A stretch of 64,000 nt of DNA from Bowmanella denitrificans (GCF_039522935.1 NZ_BAAAEI010000012.1:186001-250000); one strand, 5' to 3'. Numbered from the stretch's first letter, positions 16,823-25,499 are shown. Notes: generated by a model not told the origin, from the sequence alone. Program-made: numbers and translations.

Positions 16823-18106
16823 ATGAAAATAAAACACCTTTGGCTGATCTGTGCAGCATGTCTGTGCGGGCAAGCTGCAGCGGCCACCTACATCCATGCC
16901 GGACAGCTCATATCCGCGGCAGACAACAAAGCACAGAAAAACATGACGATCATAGTTGAGGGTAACCAGATTATCGATGTTAAGGCGGGTTACCAGCCAC
17001 CTGCCGAGGACGACCAATTAATTGACTTACGCAACAGCACACTGATGCCCGGCCTGATGGATATGCACACCCATCTGAGTTCACAACAGGGCCCCGGTTC
17101 CTACATGGAGCGTTTCACGCTAAATGAAGCCGACTATGCGTTAAAAGGCGTATATTTCGCCAAGAAGACTTTGGATGCGGGCTTTACCACTGTGAGAAAT
17201 CTGGGCGATGGGTATAACGAGACCGTAGCTTTGCGTAACGCCATTAACAATGGCTTGGTACCAGGCCCAAGAATTTACACCGCCGCTAAGTCTATCGCCA
17301 CCACAGGCGGACATGCAGATCCAACCAACGGCCGCTCCAAAGCACTAATGGGCGACCCAGGCCCAAATGACGGTGTAATCAACGGTGAGACAGAGGCTCG
17401 TCAGGCAGTCCGCCAGCGTTATAAAGACGGTGCTGACCTGATAAAGATTACCGCCACAGGCGGGGTTTTAAGCGTCGCGAAAAGTGGCCAGAACCCCCAG
17501 TTTATGCAGGACGAGCTGAATGCGATTGTCGCAACAGCAAAAGACTACGGCATGAAAGTCGCAGTACACGCGCACGGAAAAGAAGGTATGAAACGCGCGA
17601 TTCTGGCTGGCGTCGATTCCATTGAACATGGCACTTATATGGATAAGGAAGTTATCAGCCTGATGAAGAAACACGGTACCTATTATGTTCCTACCGTGAT
17701 GGCCGGTGAATGGGTGGCACAAAAAGCCAAGATCGACGGCTTTTTCCCCGCATTGGTCCGACCTAAAGCGGCGGCCATTGGCCCTTTGATCCAGGAAACC
17801 TTCTCGCGTGCCTATAAGGCCGGAGTAAAAATTGCCTTTGGCACAGACTCCGGCGTATCTGCTCACGGCGATAATGGTCGCGAGTTTGCCCTAATGGTGG
17901 AAGCGGGTATGCCAGCCATCGAAGCGATAAGATCAGCTACGTTCCACGGTGCAGAACTCCTGGGTGTATCAGAGCAACTGGGCACGGTGGAAAAAGGCAA
18001 GCTTGCCGACCTGGTTGCCGTTGCAGGCGATCCCCTGACGGATATTGGGATGATGTCCAATATTCAATTTGTTATGAAAGACGGTGAAGTCATCAAGCAT
18101 CTATAA
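16823..18106 (+). CDS. Periplasmic amidohydrolase (imidazolonepropionase/Xaa-Pro dipeptidase-like)
   Basis: A 427-residue exported metal-dependent hydrolase. A signal peptide (MKIKHLWLICAACLCGQAAA) precedes the amidohydrolase barrel. Metal ligands are visible as MHTH near residue 85, the bridging carboxylated Lys in DLIKITATGG, His in VHAHG and EHG, and the catalytic Asp in FGTDSG. Related exported enzymes hydrolyse Xaa-Pro or Xaa-Arg/Lys dipeptides, so peptide use is likely but unproven. ATG 16823 has AAGGA at a good distance and starts the signal peptide exactly; in-frame upstream codons do not. Monocistronic. Confidence 0.88.
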   Translation: MKIKHLWLICAACLCGQAAAATYIHAGQLISAADNKAQKNMTIIVEGNQIIDVKAGYQPPAEDDQLIDLRNSTLMPGLMDMHTHLSSQQGPGSYMERFTLNEADYALKGVYFAKKTLDAGFTTVRNLGDGYNETVALRNAINNGLVPGPRIYTAAKSIATTGGHADPTNGRSKALMGDPGPNDGVINGETEARQAVRQRYKDGADLIKITATGGVLSVAKSGQNPQFMQDELNAIVATAKDYGMKVAVHAHGKEGMKRAILAGVDSIEHGTYMDKEVISLMKKHGTYYVPTVMAGEWVAQKAKIDGFFPALVRPKAAAIGPLIQETFSRAYKAGVKIAFGTDSGVSAHGDNGREFALMVEAGMPAIEAIRSATFHGAELLGVSEQLGTVEKGKLADLVAVAGDPLTDIGMMSNIQFVMKDGEVIKHL

Positions 18107-18234
18107 GTTAGTGTTTGCAGGACAGGGATGTTCGAGAAGGTTAACAAAAGTTTCGCTAGGTGAAATCTTAGCCACACCTTACACTAGGGGCCGTTCGTCG
18201 ACCATTTATAACCTGACATTTACTGAGCTTTAAC

Positions 18235-19242
18235 ATGCTAACCAGATTATTCCTTGCAGCCTGGCTTCTTGTCTTGCTTGGCGGCTGTGCTGCAAACCGT
18301 GATGAGGTTATTCCCCCTCTCTCGGCACAGGTTAATTTTCCCGCCATCGGGCTATTTAATCAATTACCGGGAAATCGTCTTGAGTCATGGTGTGATCAGC
18401 AACAAAAGCGCCAGCATGCAGATTGTCAGGCCGGTACCCTGGAGCTTACGCAGCTGCAGAGCAGATTGGCTGACAGCGGATTATTTCCACTGATCACCCT
18501 GGAAGCTGGAGCAGACTATGAGTTGTTGCTATCCAGTGCCCAGATTGAAGATCACAAAGTGCGAGCCGAATTAATCCTGGCGTGGCGTGGCATTCTACTG
18601 CACCGTTATGAATACCAGGTTGACACAACTGAGGCCAGCGCAAAGATTGTCAGGCTGTTAATAGCAGATATGCTGCAGGACAAGGTGTTCAGTTCCGGTT
18701 ATCTGGCCGGTGCGCTGGAATCAGACAACTATGAAAAGGACCTGCAGGCACCGGCCAAGGTAGCAAATTTTCAGCTCAGCCACAGGCTAACCTACAATGA
18801 TCCATTCCAGGGCTCTATCCTGACTTATAAGGATCCCGCCTATAGCAGTGACCGAATTGAAGTCAGTGTTTATCCCATTCCATCCAGCGATCTCAGTAAT
18901 ACCCCTGCCATCATAGAAGAGGAAACGGCTAAATTAAGGGGTAACCTGAGTGACTTTGCCAAACAGCATAACCTGCCTCCCCTGACGATGAGTCAGGACA
19001 AAATGCTGGACTGGACCCAGCAAAGTAAGCAGTTTCAGGGATATTATCTTGATGCCAGCATTGTCAGTAGGGATACAGAACCCTTTTATGCATCTTATTT
19101 TTTCTTTATACAGCAGGATAAAATCGTCAGATTTACCACGACATTTCCTTCAGACTTAGCCATGAATTTTGTTAAGGAAGCCTTACCGCAAATGGCAATT
19201 CCGGGTGAGTCGGCCTTTATGGCTAAGCTGAGAAAGCCATAG
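18235..19242 (+). CDS. Uncharacterised lipoprotein
   Basis: A 335-residue protein with a lipoprotein signal (lipobox LLGGC, Cys near residue 18). I do not recognise the family. The N-terminal half has an alpha/beta pattern with a short helix-rich segment (AKIVRLLIADMLQ). The C-terminal half contains alternating strands such as YLDASIVSR and YFFFIQQDKIVRFTTTF, reminiscent of a small beta-sheet domain. No clear operon partner; dps starts 100 bases downstream. Confidence 0.7.
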   Translation: MLTRLFLAAWLLVLLGGCAANRDEVIPPLSAQVNFPAIGLFNQLPGNRLESWCDQQQKRQHADCQAGTLELTQLQSRLADSGLFPLITLEAGADYELLLSSAQIEDHKVRAELILAWRGILLHRYEYQVDTTEASAKIVRLLIADMLQDKVFSSGYLAGALESDNYEKDLQAPAKVANFQLSHRLTYNDPFQGSILTYKDPAYSSDRIEVSVYPIPSSDLSNTPAIIEEETAKLRGNLSDFAKQHNLPPLTMSQDKMLDWTQQSKQFQGYYLDASIVSRDTEPFYASYFFFIQQDKIVRFTTTFPSDLAMNFVKEALPQMAIPGESAFMAKLRKP

Positions 19243-19341
19243 ATTCCAAAAATCGATTAACTCGATTGGCAAACCACCCTTGAACTGAGAGAGGTTTGCC
19301 CTAATCCTATAGTCAGGCTTACAGCAAACCGGAGAAAAAGT

Positions 19342-19809
19342 ATGAGTAATATAGATATTGGGATCGCTACTCAGGACAGATTGGATATCGCTACTGGCCT
19401 CAAACGACTGTTAGCCGATTCCTACACCCTGTATTTACAGACCCATAATTTCCATTGGAATGTGACTGGTCCGCAATTCCGTGAACTGCATTTAATGTTT
19501 GAAGAACATTATACCGAATTGGCTGTAGCAGTGGACGACATAGCCGAACGTATTCGTACTCTGGGTGTGGTTGCACCTGGTACTTACAAAGCCTTTGCCT
19601 CATTGAGTTCAATCGAGGAAGTTGAAGATGTTCCTGCCGCGTCTGACATGGTGAAGATCCTGAATAAAAGCCATGAGCAGGTTGTTAAGACCTGCCGGGA
19701 AGTACTGAAACTGGCACAGGAAGGGGATGACGAGTCCACCGCCGCACTGGTTTCAGACCGTATGAGAATCCATGAAAAAACCGCATGGATGCTCAGAGCC
19801 ATGCAATAA
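19342..19809 (+). CDS. dps: Dps-type ferritin-like DNA-protecting protein
   Basis: A 155-residue miniferritin. The dimer-interface ferroxidase site is intact: HNFHWNVTGPQF (His and Trp ligands) and HLMFEEHYTELAVAVDDIAERIR (Asp/Glu ligands). Twelve-subunit Dps shells oxidise Fe(II) with peroxide and protect DNA in stress and stationary phase. GGAGAAAAAG precedes the ATG. It is followed by a strong hairpin. OxyR or stationary-phase control is expected from family knowledge only. Confidence 0.95.
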   Translation: MSNIDIGIATQDRLDIATGLKRLLADSYTLYLQTHNFHWNVTGPQFRELHLMFEEHYTELAVAVDDIAERIRTLGVVAPGTYKAFASLSSIEEVEDVPAASDMVKILNKSHEQVVKTCREVLKLAQEGDDESTAALVSDRMRIHEKTAWMLRAMQ

Positions 19810-19818
19810 CTCAGAGCA

Positions 19819-19839
19819 GGCAGGTGCGCCGCACCTGCC
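19819..19839 (+). terminator. Hairpin after dps
   Basis: GGCAGGTGC and GCACCTGCC with a three-base loop form a nine-pair stem 10 bases after the dps stop codon. The downstream sequence is only ATTTCC, so it lacks a full T-run. Confidence 0.6.
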
Positions 19840-19929
19840 ATTTCCATCTCATTAACATTTGTTATTGATATTCATTCTCAGTTGCATTATTTTGTGAGTG
19901 ACCATAAATGATTACTCATGGAGTTCTGC

Positions 19930-20394
19930 ATGTACGACCAATTCCTCTGTTCTTATCATCGCTCCTGGTTAGCATCCAGCCCTCAGGCTGCATTGGCTCA
20001 TTTGCAACAATGTATGCACAGTGGTGGTTATCTCCGTCAGCAAGGAGCATGGCGGCAAGCTTTACCCTATCTGGGATGTGCCTACGAAACGGCAGAACTA
20101 TTGCTGGATTGTCCTGAGGTAGACGCCCGGGTGGCAGCTACGGAGTTAACCTCTGCCGCCATGTTGTTAGCGGATACCTATTGTCAGCTCAGTCAGCCTC
20201 AACTGGGTTTGCGGGTGTATAGACAATGCCTGCTGAGGCTGACCGAAAAGTATCAGAAACCGGATAGCGATTATCCCAGGCTACGACGCTGCATAACCTT
20301 GCTTAAAGACAGACTGACCGAGCAACTCAATCAGACACCGTTGCAAATTATCAGTAAGCCAGCACCCCGGCAATCCCGTGCTTTTCTTCACTAG
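19930..20394 (+). CDS. Hypothetical alpha-helical protein
   Basis: A 154-residue protein, predicted helical throughout, with paired helices that resemble TPR units (WRQALPYLGCAYETAELLL; LADTYCQLSQPQLGLRVYRQCL). No recognised family. ATG 19930 is preferred to ATG 19918 because GGAG lies six bases before it. It is cysteine-rich (seven or eight). It directly precedes another small unknown gene and may be co-transcribed with it. Confidence 0.55.
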   Translation: MYDQFLCSYHRSWLASSPQAALAHLQQCMHSGGYLRQQGAWRQALPYLGCAYETAELLLDCPEVDARVAATELTSAAMLLADTYCQLSQPQLGLRVYRQCLLRLTEKYQKPDSDYPRLRRCITLLKDRLTEQLNQTPLQIISKPAPRQSRAFLH

Positions 20395-20445
20395 ATGGCA
20401 ATGCCTATGAAGATCCATTTAGGTTCCCGGCAAAGGAGAATAGCT

Positions 20446-20622
20446 GTGATAAATGAAAATACTGACTTTCTGAGTCTGAAGATCCGCAAGGATGTGCTGG
20501 AAAAACTGATCAGCCATCACCAATTGCACGTAGAAGACTTACGCTGTGGAGATAGCCAATCTGCGGCGGCCCTGAAAAGACTTTTAATTGACTGCACAAA
20601 CATGAATGTAAGTGCAAACTAA
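20446..20622 (+). CDS. Small hypothetical protein, GTG start
   Basis: A 58-residue protein. The frame is open from ATG 20395, which abuts the previous stop codon, but AAGGAG at 20433-20438 lies seven bases before GTG 20446, so the shorter form is favoured. The sequence (LSLKIRKDVLEKLISHHQLHVEDL) is helical and charged. No family recognised. Confidence 0.5.
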   Translation: MINENTDFLSLKIRKDVLEKLISHHQLHVEDLRCGDSQSAAALKRLLIDCTNMNVSAN

Positions 20623-20653
20623 CTTACTGTATCAGGACCTCTAAGCCACATTA

Positions 20654-20902
20654 TTAACCAAGCCCTTTTTGAATCAGATAGCGATAGGGTGAGCTGTTTG
20701 TGTCAGCCTTCAACAATTGATGGTCCATAAATCGACAAAAGCTTGGAATATCCCTTGTGGTGGCCGGGTCATCCGCCACCACCAGAATAGTCTGCCCATC
20801 CTGCATTTTCCGAATTGCCAGGCGCACCATCATGACAGGCTCAGGGCAGCGCAACCCCAAGGTGTCCAGTTGCTGATCGGCCTGCTCAAAATCAGATGCC
20901 AT
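20654..20902 (-). CDS. tusA: Sulfur carrier protein TusA
   Basis: An 82-residue protein that matches E. coli TusA closely: LDTLGLRCPEPVMMVRLAIRKM contains the sulfur-accepting Cys in the CPxP motif, and ADDPATTRDIPSFCRFM and PYRYLIQKG follow. TusA accepts persulfide sulfur from IscS and relays it for tRNA 2-thiouridine. The start at 20902 was chosen by family length; it overlaps the 3' end of pyrE by 11 bases, so it is the last gene of an rph-pyrE-tusA operon. Confidence 0.95.
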   Translation of the reverse strand: MASDFEQADQQLDTLGLRCPEPVMMVRLAIRKMQDGQTILVVADDPATTRDIPSFCRFMDHQLLKADTNSSPYRYLIQKGLG

Positions 20903-21533
20903 AAGCCTGCCGGTATGCCTGAATTTGCTGCAGATGCTCTGCCATTTCGGGTTTGTCCTGCAGGTAGCTGATAAGGTCACGCAAGCTGATAATGGCAATC
21001 ACCTTAGTAGCAAAGTCCCGCTCAACTTCCTGGATAGCAGAGAGCTCGCCCTGTCCCTTCTCCTGACGGTCCAGAGCAATCAGTACACCAGCCAGACTGG
21101 CATGGTTAGCCTGGATAAGCTGCATGGATTCGCGGATAGCAGTACCAGCGGTGATAACATCGTCCACCAGCATGATATTACCTTGCAGAGGACTGCCAAC
21201 CAGATTGCCGCCTTCACCGTGATCCTTGGCTTCCTTACGGTTAAAACAATATGGCTTATCTATGTTGTGCTTATCTGCCAGGGCAACCGCTGTGGTAGTG
21301 GCGATTGGGATACCTTTGTAGGCCGGACCGAAAATAACATCGTAGTCCACATTGGCGTTTACCAGCGCGGCGGCATAGAACTGTCCCAGCTTTGCCAGAT
21401 CACGGCCGGTATTAAATAAACCCGCATTAAAGAAGTAGGGGCTGGTTCGCCCTGACTTCAGCTTAAACTGTCCGAATTTGAGTACCTGCCGGTCCAGGGC
21501 AAACTCGATAAAGTCTTTTTGATAATCCTGCAT
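20892..21533 (-). CDS. pyrE: Orotate phosphoribosyltransferase
   Basis: A 213-residue enzyme that makes OMP from orotate and PRPP in pyrimidine synthesis. Key parts are the N-terminal LKSGRTSPYFFNAG, the flexible-loop FNRKEAKDHGEGG, and the PRPP-binding motif IMLVDDVITAGTAIRE. Length equals E. coli PyrE (213). It lies 10 bases after rph, the same order as in many gammaproteobacteria. Confidence 0.97.
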   Translation of the reverse strand: MQDYQKDFIEFALDRQVLKFGQFKLKSGRTSPYFFNAGLFNTGRDLAKLGQFYAAALVNANVDYDVIFGPAYKGIPIATTTAVALADKHNIDKPYCFNRKEAKDHGEGGNLVGSPLQGNIMLVDDVITAGTAIRESMQLIQANHASLAGVLIALDRQEKGQGELSAIQEVERDFATKVIAIISLRDLISYLQDKPEMAEHLQQIQAYRQAYGI

Positions 21534-21543
21534 GCCTCAATCC

Positions 21544-22257
21544 TCAGTTCAACGCCGCTCTTTGGATATCGAATATTTCACGTAGCGCATGCTTAGCCAG
21601 TTCCATCATTTCCTGCATTTCATCGAAGCTGAAAGGCTCTTCTTCGGCTGTCCCTTGTACCTCGATGAGCTTACCGGAATCTGTCATCACCACATTCATA
21701 TCAGTCTCGGCGGCAGAATCCTCAATATACTCCAGATCGGCCACCGGATTGCCCTTGTATACCCCCACAGAAACAGCAGCGACCATATATTTCATCGGAT
21801 TGGCTTTAATCATTCCTTTGGCGCGCATCCAGGTCAGTGCATCGGCAAGTGCCACACAAGCACCTGTTATGGATGCCGTACGCGTGCCACCATCAGCCTG
21901 AATCACATCGCAATCCAGTAAAATCGTGTTTTCACCAAGCAAGCTTAAATCCACGGCTGCGCGGAGTGAGCGGGCAATCAAACGCTGGATTTCCAGAGTG
22001 CGTCCGCCTTGCTTTCCCCTGGCAGCCTCACGGTCACTGCGGGTATGAGTGGAACGCGGTAACATGCTGTATTCAGCGGTGATCCAACCTTTACCCTGGC
22101 CTTTCATAAAGCGGGGTACACCTTCTTCGACAGAAGCGTTACAAATCACCTTGGTATTGCCGAACTCAATCAGTACTGAGCCTTCAGCATGGCAGGTGAA
22201 TTGTCGGGTAATAGTAACCGGGCGAATCTGATTGGCGGTTCTTCCGCTTGGACGCAT
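21544..22257 (-). CDS. rph: Ribonuclease PH
   Basis: A 237-residue phosphorolytic 3'-5' exoribonuclease that trims tRNA 3' ends. Family segments are MRPSGRTANQIRPVTI at the start, GWITAEYSMLPRSTHTRSDREAARGKQGGRTLEIQRLIARSLRA, and DADGGTRTASITGA-like DCDVIQADGGTRTA. Full length (238 in E. coli without the K-12 frameshift). First gene of the rph-pyrE-tusA operon, divergent from yicC. Confidence 0.97.
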   Translation of the reverse strand: MRPSGRTANQIRPVTITRQFTCHAEGSVLIEFGNTKVICNASVEEGVPRFMKGQGKGWITAEYSMLPRSTHTRSDREAARGKQGGRTLEIQRLIARSLRAAVDLSLLGENTILLDCDVIQADGGTRTASITGACVALADALTWMRAKGMIKANPMKYMVAAVSVGVYKGNPVADLEYIEDSAAETDMNVVMTDSGKLIEVQGTAEEEPFSFDEMQEMMELAKHALREIFDIQRAALN

Positions 22258-22449
22258 ATTGTTTTCCTCTGGCGCTTAACTGGCCGGCATTATAGCCCAA
22301 TGTGTCATGTACATCTGCATAAATCAAAGAAACAGCCCTCGGCTAAGCCAGAGCTCACAGGCTCAGCATGCTCCTCCGCTAAGTGATTGGTTCAGCATCA
22401 GATCCAGTTAGGTTATACTGACGGCAACACAACGTTCAGGATTATTAGC

Positions 22450-23313
22450 ATGATACACAGTATGACGGCCTTCGCCCGAGTAGAACATAAGGCTCAATGG
22501 GGTAGTGCGGTGTGGGAGATTCGCTCCGTCAATCAACGCTATCTTGAAAGCTATTTTCGTCTGCCTGAACAATTTCGCGGCCTTGAGCCGGTATTACGGG
22601 AAAGATTCCGCAAAGCACTGCAAAGAGGCAAAGTAGAATGTGCCTTGCGCTTTGTAGCCAATGACGCGGCCGTCGGTAAAGTGACTCTGAACGAAAACCT
22701 GGCAAGACAACTGATGGAAGCAGCTGACTGGGTTCAGTCTCATGGCCAGTCTACCGGAGTAAACCCCTTTGACGTACTCAGGTGGCCCGGTGTGATTAGC
22801 GCAGAAGAAGCAGATATGGATGCTATTCAAAGTGAGATGCTGCAGGCATTTGATACTTGCCTGGCGGAGATGCTGCGGGCCAGAGCGGCGGAAGGCGAAA
22901 ATCTGCGCTCACTTATCGAGCAGAGATTGTCCGCTATCGAGTCAGAAGTAAGTACCATCAGAGAAGCCATGCCAGCCGTTTTGGAATGGCAGAGAGACCG
23001 GATCAATAACAAGTTTGCGGAAGCCAAGATAGAGTTGGATGCAGGTCGACTAGAGCAGGAAATGATCCTACTTGCCCAGCGTTTAGACGTCGCCGAAGAA
23101 CTGGACAGACTGGATTCACACGTCAGTGAAACGCGCAAAATTTTGCACAAAGGTGGTGCCTGTGGTCGGCGTCTGGATTTTATGATGCAGGAGTTTAACC
23201 GTGAGTCTAATACCCTGGCATCTAAATCCATCAATGCAGAAATCACTCAGTCGGCAGTGGAATTAAAGGTGCTTATTGAGCAGATGCGCGAGCAAATCCA
23301 AAATATTGAATAA
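22450..23313 (+). CDS. yicC: YicC family endoribonuclease
   Basis: A 287-residue protein starting MIHSMTAFAR, the invariant YicC N-terminus. The C-terminal DUF1732 part has DVAEELDRLDSH, KGGACGRRLDFMMQEFNRESNTLASKS, the family signature. YicC homologs were shown to be RNA endonucleases. ATG 22450 is chosen over the upstream in-frame codon by family start. It is divergent from rph, as in E. coli where the two genes neighbour each other. Confidence 0.95.
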   Translation: MIHSMTAFARVEHKAQWGSAVWEIRSVNQRYLESYFRLPEQFRGLEPVLRERFRKALQRGKVECALRFVANDAAVGKVTLNENLARQLMEAADWVQSHGQSTGVNPFDVLRWPGVISAEEADMDAIQSEMLQAFDTCLAEMLRARAAEGENLRSLIEQRLSAIESEVSTIREAMPAVLEWQRDRINNKFAEAKIELDAGRLEQEMILLAQRLDVAEELDRLDSHVSETRKILHKGGACGRRLDFMMQEFNRESNTLASKSINAEITQSAVELKVLIEQMREQIQNIE

Positions 23314-23319
23314 ACAGTT

Positions 23320-23430
23320 TTGCGCAATTATTTTCTCATCTCATGACCATTGATAACGACTATATCACCGCAGATGCTGTATATGAGACCGAGTATATCT
23401 CAGATTTCGTTGAGTAAATTTTTGCGCAAA
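23320..23430 (+). promoter_or_regulatory. Repeated TTGCGCAA palindromes upstream of the small HTH gene
   Basis: TTGCGCAA at 23320-23327 and the longer TTTGCGCAAA at 23421-23430 are perfect palindromes about 100 bases apart. Between them is an inverted repeat (TGAGA ... TCTCA, near 23383-23402). All lie upstream of the helix-turn-helix gene, so they may be autoregulatory binding sites. Confidence 0.4.
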
Positions 23431-23526
23431 TGTTTAAGGTTCAACTGTAACAGAGCTCATATTTAATTGTATAGAAGAGCGCAAAGAAGACAGGTCTGAA
23501 ACTCAGTGTGAGAATGCGATTTTAAG

Positions 23527-23808
23527 ATGAATGAGAATATTTTTGCACATGAAAAACATGGTGAGTTGATCAAAGAATTACTCTCTGCATATCAGCGGCA
23601 GGAACTCAGTGCCGGACAAATATTAAAAATTCTTCGCAAAGATATACTGGAAATGAGTCAGGTTGAGTATGCAGCATTGACAGGTATCAGCAGAAGAACA
23701 TTGTCGGACCTAGAGCAAGATCTCAGTAGCCCGACTTTCCTGGTATTTAATGCGGCATTCCAACCATTTGGCTTGCAGGCTGGTCTTATTCCAATAGTAA
23801 AAGACTAA
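23527..23808 (+). CDS. Orphan XRE-family regulator, HipB/Y4mF-like
   Basis: A 93-residue DNA-binding protein. The helix-turn-helix lies in about residues 40-65 (MSQVEYAALTGISRRTLSDLEQ), and the C-terminal end FQPFGLQAGL matches the tail of Y4mF/HipB-type antitoxins. No hipA-like kinase follows: the next 190 bases hold no convincing gene. It may be a lone antitoxin remnant or a stand-alone repressor. The gene is more AT-rich than flanking core genes. Confidence 0.7.
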   Translation: MNENIFAHEKHGELIKELLSAYQRQELSAGQILKILRKDILEMSQVEYAALTGISRRTLSDLEQDLSSPTFLVFNAAFQPFGLQAGLIPIVKD

Positions 23809-23997
23809 ATAATGATTCAGGTCATGCCGTTGTCTAAGTTGATACGACCTCTCTTGTTCAAACCAACGAACAAATAGTGAACAATCACTTTCATAAAATA
23901 GCACACAAAACGTACTTCAGTTTCAATTAAGGAAAGTTCAGGCAAAGTTCACCCATGCGCCACCAGACTGTCTGTATCCTGCTAATGGAGAATACAG

Positions 23998-24669
23998 ATG
24001 AGAACAGTATTATGCATATTTTGTCTGCTGTTTGGGGTAAATCTTCAGGCCGCTGAAGCCTGGAAAGCATCTTCAGAAGAACGGCAATTAAATGAAAAGC
24101 GCGCCATGCGCAGCACCAGCAGTTTGCATAGCAGCGAAAAAGACAGCTTGCCAGCGAAGCAGTTAAGCAAACGACCTCAGACAACCGATTCCGGGGATTT
24201 CTGGATATACGACGCTTGGATAGAGCTTAACAGAGATACTGACCGCGACGGATTCTACAGTGGATTCACCCTGTTTATTGACGTTGACAGCCACTTTGCC
24301 CAGGCCCCTGTATATGCCAGGTTATATTTGGGAAAGAATGATAGCTTTCGTGAATATCACAGCACATCCGACTTTTTTGTAAACGGTCAGAGCAGTGATG
24401 ACTTTTTCGAGGTCAGTACCGAGCTGTTGGAGGGCTTTGCCGACAATGACTATGAAATTTTGATCGAGCTATATGACGCTGACCGGAATGAATTGGTTGC
24501 AGTGTATGACAGTTTCGATGATGAAGACTTGCTGTATCTACCTCTGGAAAGCCGAGACTATGAATACAACCAGGTGGTAGTTGTCAGAGAAACCAGCGGA
24601 GGCTCCACTGGTCTGCTAAGTCTAATTCCGCTGGCATTACTTTGCTGTTACAGATTAAAACGCGGCTAG
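23998..24669 (+). CDS. Secreted protein with GlyGly-CTERM-like anchor
   Basis: A 223-residue protein with a signal peptide (cleavage near LQA-AE, residue 19) and a C-terminal sorting signal: GGSTG, a hydrophobic stretch of about 13 residues, then a basic end (RLKRG). This is the GlyGly-CTERM pattern, cut by rhombosortase. The acidic middle (DRDTDRDGFYSGF; DDEDLLYL) contains Asp-rich turns that could bind calcium. It resembles 'choice-of-anchor' surface proteins; I am unsure of the exact family. The sortase is not in the window. Confidence 0.7.
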   Translation: MRTVLCIFCLLFGVNLQAAEAWKASSEERQLNEKRAMRSTSSLHSSEKDSLPAKQLSKRPQTTDSGDFWIYDAWIELNRDTDRDGFYSGFTLFIDVDSHFAQAPVYARLYLGKNDSFREYHSTSDFFVNGQSSDDFFEVSTELLEGFADNDYEILIELYDADRNELVAVYDSFDDEDLLYLPLESRDYEYNQVVVVRETSGGSTGLLSLIPLALLCCYRLKRG

Positions 24670-24670
24670 C

Positions 24671-25111
24671 TCAGGAAGAAGATGACGCATGGGTTGCCTG
24701 CCAGTTAACCGCTTGCCATTGCCCAAATCGTTTCACCAGTGTGCCGCTGTTTAAATAATAGCGGTACTGGTTGTTTTGGTGCCCGACCAGTTTAAAGGTC
24801 ACAACAGCGACATTGCCGTAAAGCCTGATGTTAACCCCTTGTGCTGAATAATCGACCCGTTCCGAATTTTGCTTTTCTTGATCAAGCTCGGCCATCAATT
24901 CAGCCTTACCGAAGCGCTCTCCGGCTGAACTGGTATATACCAGATCTTCTGCCCAGAATTTATTATGCGCCGCCGGATTATTTTCGCTGGCACCAATCAG
25001 AAAATCATCAAGTAGCGCCTTAATCTCGCTTTGCTCATCAGCCGCCTCAACTTCAACAGACAGCATACACACCAGACAGGCCAACAAAACCCCTGTTAAA
25101 CGTCGGAACAT
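24671..25111 (-). CDS. Exported NTF2/SnoaL-like protein (DUF4440 type)
   Basis: A 146-residue protein with a signal peptide (cleavage near VEA-AD) and one NTF2-like cone domain: IKALLDDFLIGASENN, FWAEDLVYTSSAGERFGKAELM and a C-terminal sheet ending QWQAVNWQATH. Such proteins bind small ligands or are hydrolase/isomerase relatives; role unknown. ATG 25111 is selected by AAAGGAG eight bases upstream. The 3' end meets that of the GlyGly-CTERM gene, one base apart. Confidence 0.75.
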   Translation of the reverse strand: MFRRLTGVLLACLVCMLSVEVEAADEQSEIKALLDDFLIGASENNPAAHNKFWAEDLVYTSSAGERFGKAELMAELDQEKQNSERVDYSAQGVNIRLYGNVAVVTFKLVGHQNNQYRYYLNSGTLVKRFGQWQAVNWQATHASSSS

Positions 25112-25124
25112 AAATCCGTCTCCT

Positions 25125-25499
25125 TTAAAACTCCAGCGCAAACAGCAACTCAGCCAGGTCTGGTCGCCACTGCACGTCTTTTAATCTTACCCTGTTGTTT
25201 TTGACCACAATGCCTTCACTAAGCAACTGTGCGCGCTGCTCGTTTGCAGTTGCAGAGCCAGGCGGAAAGGCAATCATGCCAGATGACCTTAGCACCCGGT
25301 ACCAGGGCAAATTCCATTCATCCCCCGCCATACCTAATGCTTTCCCCACCAATCTTGCTCGACCTGGCAGTCCGGCAAGATCAGCAATTTGCCCGTAGCT
25401 AGCGACTTTGCCTGGTGGAATCAGGCGTACTGTCTGCCAGATGCGTTGATAAAGAGCGTTGGTATGGTTTTTACTATTAACTTTGCTGCCACTGACCAT
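25125..25499 (-). CDS. Alkyltransferase-like (Atl) protein of the MGMT family
   Basis: A 124-residue DNA repair protein with the methylguanine-DNA methyltransferase C-terminal fold. The helix-turn-helix is seen in PPGKVASYGQIADLAGLPGRARLVGKAL. In place of the active-site PCHRV there is PWYRV, so the acceptor Cys is missing and Trp takes its place. This defines Atl proteins, which recognise O6-alkylguanine and hand it to nucleotide excision repair. Read with the downstream NTF2-like gene in the same direction. Confidence 0.88.
   Translation of the reverse strand: MVSGSKVNSKNHTNALYQRIWQTVRLIPPGKVASYGQIADLAGLPGRARLVGKALGMAGDEWNLPWYRVLRSSGMIAFPPGSATANEQRAQLLSEGIVVKNNRVRLKDVQWRPDLAELLFALEF

Noticed and set aside
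19268..19300. GGCAAACC/GGTTTGCC inverted repeat between the lipoprotein gene and dps
   Set aside because: The loop is 17 bases and no T-run follows, so I did not call a terminator; it could be an operator, but nothing supports it.
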